Program-made: the position numbers and the translations under genes
Shown: positions 1 to 5,129 of the stretch, piece after piece
How positions within the stretch are numbered: position 1 is the first letter of the stretch
Layout: every line of letters starts with the position of its first letter
Source: Nitrospirales bacterium
GTDB taxonomy: Bacteria; Nitrospirota; Nitrospiria; Nitrospirales; UBA2166
DNA: 5,129 nt
NCBI GenBank assembly: GCA_029261375.1
Contig: JAJDBL010000264.1
Coordinates: 1 to 5,129, forward strand
Direction of reading: 5' to 3'
The notes under the pieces: generated by a model
The model's database searches: none
What the model was told of the DNA's origin: nothing
Seen by the model: the letters and a program-made list of their open reading frames with translations, nothing else

Positions 1-1805
1 CGGCAAAATACTTGCTGAAGCAGCAGTTAGCCTCCGGCGGGTGGGCGCTCTATCCGGGTGGACCGCTCGAATTGAGTGCCAGCGTCAAAGCCTACTTCGC
101 TCTGAAGCTCGCCGGGGTGTCAGCGGAAGAGCCGTTTATGCATAAGGCGCGTGAAGTCATTCTCCGTATGGGTGGCATCGTCAAAGCCAACGTGTTTACC
201 AAGATTGCCCTGGCGCTATTTGATCAGTACGACTGGGCTGGCATTCCCAGTATGCCTCCGGAAATTATTCTTCTTCCCAAACAATTTCCGGTCAATATTC
301 ATTCGGTCTCGTATTGGTCCCGTGTCGTCCTCGTCCCGCTTCTGATCATCTACGCGTCACGACCCGTCAATCAAGTCCCGAAAGAATGTCGCATTGATGA
401 GCTCTATGTCGTCCCACGGAATGAGATTCGCGTGCGGAAAGGCCCACCGTTTGAGGCCGATCCTCGCGTCGTAAGTTGGCGCAATCTCTTTCTGCTCGTC
501 GACTTCGCGCTCCACCTCTATAGCCAACGTCCGCTCCTCCCGCTTCGCGGACTCGCGATTAAGAAAGCGACCAACTGGATGTTGGAACGCATGCAAGGCA
601 ACGGCGGTCTTGGAGCAATCTATCCGGCCATGGCAAACTCTGTCCTTGCCTTACACTCGCTAGGATACGGGACTGACCATCCGCTGATAGGGAAAGCCTT
701 GTCTGAGATCGAAGAACTTGAAGTCGAATCGGAAGATATGCTGCACCTCCAACCATGTTTTTCTCCGATTTGGGACACGTGTTTGCTCACCAACGCGCTC
801 GTCGAGACCGGCCTTCCGAGAAATCACGCTGCACTCATAAAAGCCGGACAGTGGATGCTGTCTAAACAGACAAAAAAGGTTGGAGACTGGAAGGTGTCTG
901 CCCCACGAGCCAAACCCGGAGGGTGGTGTTTTCAATTTGAAAACGAACTCTATCCGGACTGTGACGATACGGCAGTGGTGCTCATGGCACTTGCGAAGCT
1001 AGACCTTCCACATAAAGCTGAACAACGGCAGGCCATTCTGCGCGGTCTGGAATGGCTCCTGCCAATGCAAGGCAGTGATGGAGGATGGGCCTCCTACGAC
1101 AAAGACAATAACGCGACGATGTTTAACGAGCACCCCTTTGCGGATCACAAATCATTAATAGACGGTAGTACCGCAGATATCGCCGGCCGAGTCATCGAGT
1201 TGTTGGGCGTGTTAGGGTTTGATCGTACGTTTCGGCCCGCGAAACGAGCGATCGCCTATCTCAAAAAAGATCAAGAGGCCAATGGATCCTGGTATGGTCG
1301 CTGGGGCGTCAATTATATCTATGGGACATGGTCAGTGATCGCAGGTCTCAGAAGTATCGGAGAAGACCTCTCACAACCTTACATTCGAAAGGCCGTCAAG
1401 TGGATCAAAGACACCCAGCATGATGACGGTGGTTGGGGAGAGTCGTGCCACTCGTACGCTGACCCGACAATGGCTAGTTTCGGCGAGAGCACCGCATCGC
1501 AAACCGCATGGGCGCTTATCGGATTACTGACCGCAGGTGAGGTTGAGTCTGACAGCGTCACACGTGGAATCGAGGCACTCTTGCGCTCGCAGAAAAACGA
1601 TGGTTCCTGGGAGGAACGCTTCCATACCGGGACAGGTTTTCCCCGCGTCTTCTATCTTCGCTACCATTGGTATGGCCAATATTTTCCATTGTGGGCGCTT
1701 TCGATGTATCGCAGCCTCAAAACACGTACCCGCCTTCGGGCAGACGACATTGCCAAACACAATAGAGAACACGGTTGGTATGTCGAGCATGCCGCAAAAA
1801 AATGA
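1..1805 (+). CDS. shc: Squalene-hopene cyclase, 5'-truncated by the window edge
   Basis: This enzyme (also called HpnF) cyclises squalene to hopene and diplopterol, the first committed step of hopanoid synthesis, and acts as a monotopic inner-membrane protein. The frame is open from the first full codon at base 3 to TGA at 1803-1805. The TTG at 12 and later ATGs are internal, because the reading already begins inside a conserved QW-type repeat (24-44, followed by ALYPGG). The catalytic DXDD acid motif appears as DCDD at 957-968, preceded by the conserved FQFEN. A WDT motif, normally part of the active site, lies at 771-779. Further QW repeats lie at 1068-1088, 1272-1292, 1416-1436 and 1590-1610, and a degenerate one at 594-611 has Leu in place of Trp. 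The C-terminal GTGFPRVFYLRYHWY keeps the aromatic residues that line the cavity. Aligned from memory with the Alicyclobacillus enzyme (DXDD at 374-377), about 55-60 N-terminal residues are missing. No broken motif is seen, so the enzyme is probably active. It is not an oxidosqualene cyclase, which lacks DXDD. Confidence 0.97.
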   Translation, partial: AKYLLKQQLASGGWALYPGGPLELSASVKAYFALKLAGVSAEEPFMHKAREVILRMGGIVKANVFTKIALALFDQYDWAGIPSMPPEIILLPKQFPVNIHSVSYWSRVVLVPLLIIYASRPVNQVPKECRIDELYVVPRNEIRVRKGPPFEADPRVVSWRNLFLLVDFALHLYSQRPLLPLRGLAIKKATNWMLERMQGNGGLGAIYPAMANSVLALHSLGYGTDHPLIGKALSEIEELEVESEDMLHLQPCFSPIWDTCLLTNALVETGLPRNHAALIKAGQWMLSKQTKKVGDWKVSAPRAKPGGWCFQFENELYPDCDDTAVVLMALAKLDLPHKAEQRQAILRGLEWLLPMQGSDGGWASYDKDNNATMFNEHPFADHKSLIDGSTADIAGRVIELLGVLGFDRTFRPAKRAIAYLKKDQEANGSWYGRWGVNYIYGTWSVIAGLRSIGEDLSQPYIRKAVKWIKDTQHDDGGWGESCHSYADPTMASFGESTASQTAWALIGLLTAGEVESDSVTRGIEALLRSQKNDGSWEERFHTGTGFPRVFYLRYHWYGQYFPLWALSMYRSLKTRTRLRADDIAKHNREHGWYVEHAAKK

Positions 1806-2581
1806 CCACGGTCGGAATCTTTACCGCCACCGCCAGAGAATTCCTCCACATCCGCCCCAGAGTCAAGATCCAGGAACGAGCACAGACAGGGGCGCTCCAG
1901 TACGACACGGCTCACTATGGCAATACCAAAATATTTTTTATTCGTACTGGGATCGGCCCAAGCAACGCTCGCCAGGCGGCCGATCTTGCGTTCAAACGCT
2001 TCCCCCTCCATGCCGCGGTAATTACCGGGTATGCCTGTGCGTTGAAACCCGCATCCGTTGGTGATTTGATCATCGGCGAAGATGTATTCCGGCTGAACGA
2101 CATGCCGCCACACCAGATCACGTTGGACCCCACACTCCTCTCGTGTGCCCAACAATCCCAACAGCGCACGGCACTTCCGTTTTTACGTGGGACCGTGGTC
2201 ACCACGGATACGATCGCGTGGAACGTACGAGAAAAACGCCACATCGCTGCCACAAGCCAGGCCACCGGACTTGATATGGAAAGTTCAGAACTGGCGTCTG
2301 CTGCAGCGGTTCATGAAATACCCTGCGTCATTGTTCGTGCAGTCTCTGACTTACTTGACGAAGACCTTCCGATTGATCTCAATCTTTTCCGGTCGCCACT
2401 TGGAACTTTGCGAGGTCTGTCAGGCATCGTGCGCCACCCCTCACATCTCCGCTCACTCTATAGACTCAAGCGGCAAACGGAGCTTGCGTCATCACAACTC
2501 AGCCTTTTTCTCTCAGACTTTCTCCCCACACTTTCATCATTTACGAGCGTGAAAGAACACAGCCTGTGTGCTGGGGGGTAA
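1802..2581 (+). CDS. hpnG: Hopanoid-associated phosphorylase/nucleosidase HpnG
   Basis: This 259-residue protein belongs to the purine nucleoside phosphorylase / MTA-SAH nucleosidase fold. HpnG proteins remove adenine from adenosylhopane to give ribosylhopane on the way to C35 hopanoids. Visible motifs are TGIGPSNA (49-56), a glycine-rich TGYACAL (75-81) followed by VGDLIIGE (86-93), TVVTTD (131-136), the ribose-binding DMES (158-161), and AVSD (180-183), whose Asp is the expected purine-N7 acid. The tail after residue 190 is helix-like and charged, as I recall for this family. The ATG at 1802 overlaps the shc stop as ATGA and gives the expected N-terminus TTVGIFTAT. An upstream in-frame ATG at 1775 would add nine Cys/Arg/Lys-rich residues with no family counterpart. 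No clear Shine-Dalgarno precedes 1802, so translation probably depends on ribosomes finishing shc. The shc neighbour favours HpnG over a general MTA/SAH nucleosidase. Whether it works by hydrolysis or phosphorolysis cannot be read from sequence. Confidence 0.92.
   Translation: MTTVGIFTATAREFLHIRPRVKIQERAQTGALQYDTAHYGNTKIFFIRTGIGPSNARQAADLAFKRFPLHAAVITGYACALKPASVGDLIIGEDVFRLNDMPPHQITLDPTLLSCAQQSQQRTALPFLRGTVVTTDTIAWNVREKRHIAATSQATGLDMESSELASAAAVHEIPCVIVRAVSDLLDEDLPIDLNLFRSPLGTLRGLSGIVRHPSHLRSLYRLKRQTELASSQLSLFLSDFLPTLSSFTSVKEHSLCAGG
2557..2569. repeat. 13-base palindrome at the 3' end of hpnG
   Basis: ACACAG at 2557-2562 and CTGTGT at 2564-2569 form a perfect six-base inverted repeat around a single C. 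It lies within the last codons of hpnG, about 120 bases before the transporter start. As DNA it resembles a dimeric regulator half-site pair; as RNA it could form a five-pair stem with a GCC loop. There is no independent support for either role. Confidence 0.25.
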
Positions 2582-2690
2582 TACGTAACCTCCCAAGTCA
2601 CCTCGTATCGATTGTAGACGTATCCCCCATCCCGACTGCACCTGCTTACAGGGCACTAGGCTAACGCCCACACACCATTTGGAAACGACT
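2582..2690. other. Intergenic gap between hpnG and transporter gene
   Basis: This 109-base non-coding gap is the only substantial one in the window. I see no tRNA-like fold, no convincing -35/-10 pair and no stem followed by a T run, so it gives no clear evidence of a transcription break. It contains an imperfect direct repeat of about 11 bases (ACGTAACCTCC at 2583 and ACGTATCCCCC at 2618, two mismatches, start-to-start distance 35 bases). A small hairpin at 2637-2655 is listed separately. Immediately before the transporter start there is only a weak GGAAACG at 2681-2687 that could act as a ribosome binding site. The same-strand arrangement suggests read-through from hpnG, but a separate promoter cannot be excluded. 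Confidence 0.6.
2637..2655 (+). repeat. Small hairpin in the hpnG-transporter gap
   Basis: CCTG (2641-2644) pairs with CAGG (2649-2652) around a four-base CTTA loop. The stem can extend by TGC (2637-2639) with GCA (2653-2655) if A2640 is bulged, giving seven pairs. The following bases are mixed, with no T tract, so it is not a classical intrinsic terminator. It could be an RNA processing or pausing structure, or chance. Confidence 0.3.
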
Positions 2691-5129
2691 ATGGCCTCGC
2701 CGCTATCTCGTATCTACCACACGATCGTTATTGAAAAGCCAGTAATCGCCCTCGCGTTCGTTGCGCTTGTTGTCATTTTTTTCGGATTCTATACGCCGCA
2801 CTTCAAGCTAGATGCCTCAGCCGAATCACTCGTCCTTGAGGATGACGCCGACCTCCACTACTACCGCGCGGTCCGGGAACGTTATGGCTCCGATGACTTT
2901 TTGGTGATCGCCTACACCCCACAGACAGACCTTCTCTCCGATCGTTCGCTCACAGAACTTGGGGCACTCCGGGATGAGCTCGCCGCAATCCCACGCGTCG
3001 AGTCCGTCCTTACTATTCTGGACGTCCCACTCTTGAACAGTCCCAAAGTCGCGCTTTCACAACTGTCCTCAGACGTGAGAACCCTCACCACACCTGGCAT
3101 TGATCGTGAACTTGTACGCGTAGAATTTCGAGACAGCCCGATCTACCAGAATCACCTTGTCAGTCCAGACGGCACGACGACTGCACTCCTGGTGAACTTT
3201 CAACGTGACGATGCCTACCACTCACTCCTCGAGCAACGTAATGCCCTGCGCCACACCGCACGCGAGACCGGCCTCACATCCGACCAAGAAACAGAACTAC
3301 GCACAGTCCTGCAAGCCTTTGAGGTGGCGCACGATGCCGTCCGCATCCGCGAAGATCAGGAGATTCTGGCGGTGCGTGCGATCCTGGATCGCCACCGCGA
3401 GCACGCACAGTTGCACCTCGGCGGAATCTCCATGATCACTGCAGATATGATCAGTTTCATTCAGCACGACCTGGTGGTCTTTGGTCTTGGCGTCCTGGCA
3501 TTCTTGATCCTTGCCCTCACACTTTTTTTTCGACGGGTCCGTTGGGTGATCCTTCCGCTCGCTTGTTGCTTCATCTCAGCCTGGGTGATGGTGGGTGTGC
3601 TCGGGTTCCTGGGCTGGAGTGTCACGGTAATCTCATCAAACTTTGTTTCGCTGCTGCTGATCATCACCATGTCCCTCTCCATCCATCTGATTGTCCGTTT
3701 CCGTATTCTCCAAGCCGAGTCACCCGAAAAAAACCAACGAACATTGGTTACCGAGACGATGCGCATCATGGCCATTCCGTGTTTTTATACCGCGATCACC
3801 ACGATCGTCGCGTTCGGATCTCTGGTGGTCAGCGGCATCCGCCCGGTAATCGACTTCGGTTGGATGATGACGGTCGGCATCGCCGTGGCCTTCGTGCTTA
3901 ATTTTCTCTTCTTTCCTGCCGTGCTTGTCTTGCTTCGGCCAGAAGAGCCGGAGACGGGCTCTGATTTCACGCGCGGCTTCACCTTGGCCATCGCCTCAAT
4001 CACACATCGCCATCGTTACGTCATCCTCGGCATCGGTGCCGTACTCGCGCTCATGAGTCTCGCGGGCATTTCCCAACTTGAGGTCGAGAACCGATTTATC
4101 GACAATTTTAAGAGCAGCACGGAAATCTATCGGGGAATGGAACTCATTGACACCCAGCTCGGCGGAACCACCCCGCTGGAAATACTCATCGACCCAGATG
4201 CCGCCTACCTCTCATACCTCGACGAGTCAGCAACCGCATATGATCCAAGCGATGACGCTGCGTTCGAGGATCCATTTGGAGAGCTGTCTGATGATCCTTT
4301 CGCCGAAGAAGGGGACATACTGGATGACACATATTGGTTTCATCCTGAAAACTTGAACACCGTCGAACGCATCCACGACCATCTCGATCAGTTACCAGAG
4401 GTTGGAAAAGTACTCTCGATCGCAACAGCACTGAAACTCCTACGGCAACTCAACGACGATCGCCCGCCAGATGACTATGAACTCGCACTTATACGTAAGC
4501 TCATGCCAGAGGAAGTGAAAGAAGCACTCATCTCCCCGTATCTGTCGGAAGATGGAAATCAGATTCGTATTGTGATGCGATTGATAGATTCATCTCCCAT
4601 GCTACGACGGGAGGCGTTGATTGAGCGTATTCATACGTACCTTATAGAGGACATGGGCTTCGAGGAGAGTACGATACATTTCAGCGGCATGGTCGTCCTC
4701 TACAACAACATGCTCCAGAGTCTCTATACCTCTCAAGTGACGACTATTGGTGTGGTCTTTTTCAGCATTCTCATCATGTTTGTGATTCTCTTTCGGAGCG
4801 TTCACTTGGCGACGCTCGCCATCATCCCTAACCTTCTTGCGGCGAGTGTCATCCTGGGCTTAATGGGATTCCTCGGTATCCCGCTCGATCTCATGACCAT
4901 TACTATCGCGGCAATTACAGTTGGGATCGCCGTCGATCATGCGATTCACTACGTCCATCGATTCCAATTGGAATTCCCTCGCGAGGGTCGTTACGAGCCG
5001 ACCATCGACCGCTGCCATGGCAGCATAGGGAAAGCCATCTACTATACGGCGCTCACGGTGACGGTGGGCTTCTCGATCCTTGCGTTCTCTAACTTCATCC
5101 CGACCATCTATTTTGGCGTCTTGACTGGA
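2691..5129 (+). CDS. RND/MMPL family transporter (COG1033-like), 3'-truncated
   Basis: This large inner-membrane exporter of the RND superfamily (MMPL/sterol-sensing-domain branch) is open for 813 codons to the window end. It has two homologous halves. Predicted membrane spans are about 17-35, 259-280, 284-308, 311-337, 364-383, 388-416, 441-460, 683-701, 704-728, 731-757 and 783-801; the twelfth and the tail are cut off. Periplasmic domains are about 36-258 and 461-682. The second half carries the GxxxD relay motif GIAVDHAIHYVHRF with D749; the equivalent first-half position is S328, so that half has no acidic relay residue. Residues 176-240 are charged and helix-prone. Residues 511-546 are strongly acidic. 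The ATG at 2691 gives a short cytoplasmic N-terminus before span 1; an in-frame TTG at 2679 is less likely. Position after shc-hpnG suggests hopanoid or lipid transport, but the LDASAESLVLEDDADLHYY start resembles COG1033 exporters more than canonical HpnN, which I recall starting differently. The substrate is unknown. Confidence 0.9.
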   Translation, partial: MASPLSRIYHTIVIEKPVIALAFVALVVIFFGFYTPHFKLDASAESLVLEDDADLHYYRAVRERYGSDDFLVIAYTPQTDLLSDRSLTELGALRDELAAIPRVESVLTILDVPLLNSPKVALSQLSSDVRTLTTPGIDRELVRVEFRDSPIYQNHLVSPDGTTTALLVNFQRDDAYHSLLEQRNALRHTARETGLTSDQETELRTVLQAFEVAHDAVRIREDQEILAVRAILDRHREHAQLHLGGISMITADMISFIQHDLVVFGLGVLAFLILALTLFFRRVRWVILPLACCFISAWVMVGVLGFLGWSVTVISSNFVSLLLIITMSLSIHLIVRFRILQAESPEKNQRTLVTETMRIMAIPCFYTAITTIVAFGSLVVSGIRPVIDFGWMMTVGIAVAFVLNFLFFPAVLVLLRPEEPETGSDFTRGFTLAIASITHRHRYVILGIGAVLALMSLAGISQLEVENRFIDNFKSSTEIYRGMELIDTQLGGTTPLEILIDPDAAYLSYLDESATAYDPSDDAAFEDPFGELSDDPFAEEGDILDDTYWFHPENLNTVERIHDHLDQLPEVGKVLSIATALKLLRQLNDDRPPDDYELALIRKLMPEEVKEALISPYLSEDGNQIRIVMRLIDSSPMLRREALIERIHTYLIEDMGFEESTIHFSGMVVLYNNMLQSLYTSQVTTIGVVFFSILIMFVILFRSVHLATLAIIPNLLAASVILGLMGFLGIPLDLMTITIAAITVGIAVDHAIHYVHRFQLEFPREGRYEPTIDRCHGSIGKAIYYTALTVTVGFSILAFSNFIPTIYFGVLTG

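Noticed and set aside
1775..1801. Earlier ATG for hpnG at 1775
   Set aside because: It adds MVCRACRKK, which has no counterpart in the family; the ATGA overlap at 1802 gives the expected N-terminus.
1537..2064. Plus-strand open frame of 175 codons overlapping the shc end and hpnG start
   Set aside because: It is out of frame with both conserved proteins, its composition is rich in His/Pro/Arg/Cys, and it has no family resemblance.
1661..2161. Long minus-strand open frame (166 codons) across the shc-hpnG junction
   Set aside because: It lies wholly opposite two well-supported genes, shows no recognisable motif, and is Arg/Gly/Cys-rich as expected for an antisense shadow.
2651..2669. GGGC...GCCC inverted repeat as a terminator
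   Set aside because: It has only four pairs, an 11-base loop and no following T tract.
3433..3454. Two TGATCA sites around a CTGCAG site
   Set aside because: These are common short palindromes inside a well-conserved coding stretch (GGISMITADMISF); no spacing or context suggests a binding array.
3523..3530. T8 homopolymer in the transporter gene, as a phase-variation or frameshift site
   Set aside because: The frame is intact across it (CTT TTT TTT, encoding Leu-Phe-Phe in a membrane span), which is ordinary for hydrophobic coding sequence; no alternative-frame product is suggested.
2912..4003. Several short open frames on both strands inside the transporter gene
   Set aside because: They overlap a continuous 813-codon frame with clear membrane spans and family motifs, and they carry no motifs of their own.

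Overview
The window shows three genes on the + strand in a head-to-tail block: the 3' nine-tenths of a squalene-hopene cyclase gene (shc), a complete hopanoid-associated nucleosidase/phosphorylase gene (hpnG), and the 5' part of a large RND/MMPL-type membrane transporter that runs off the right edge. All three were recognised by reading the translations against family sequences held in memory; no search was run. I see no RNA genes, mobile elements, CRISPR arrays or phage genes.

The source is most likely a Gram-negative, hopanoid-making bacterium of moderate GC content. The cyclase resembles the proteobacterial/Nitrospirota style of SHC more than the Alicyclobacillus or Streptomyces style, and the transporter presumes a periplasm. 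A phylum cannot be fixed from this window.

Layout: shc occupies bases 1-1805 and lacks its 5' end, probably about 55-60 residues. hpnG (1802-2581) starts inside the shc stop codon (ATGA, 4-base overlap), which implies one mRNA and coupled translation. A 109-base gap (2582-2690) holds weak dyads but no convincing terminator or promoter. The transporter (2691-5129, 813 codons seen) has two homologous halves. By the half-to-half alignment only about one membrane segment plus a tail is missing.

Working together: Shc folds squalene into hopene and diplopterol at the inner membrane. A radical SAM enzyme (HpnH, not in this window) would add an adenosyl group, and HpnG would then remove adenine, feeding synthesis of C35 hopanoids such as bacteriohopanetetrol. 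The transporter sits where hopanoid loci often carry hpnN, so hopanoid or other lipid trafficking is a reasonable guess. Its sequence, however, reads as a COG1033-type MMPL exporter rather than canonical HpnN. The points most worth a second look are this apparent substitution, the one-sided proton-relay motif, the acidic insert in the second periplasmic domain, and the in-phase A7 run at the shc/hpnG junction.
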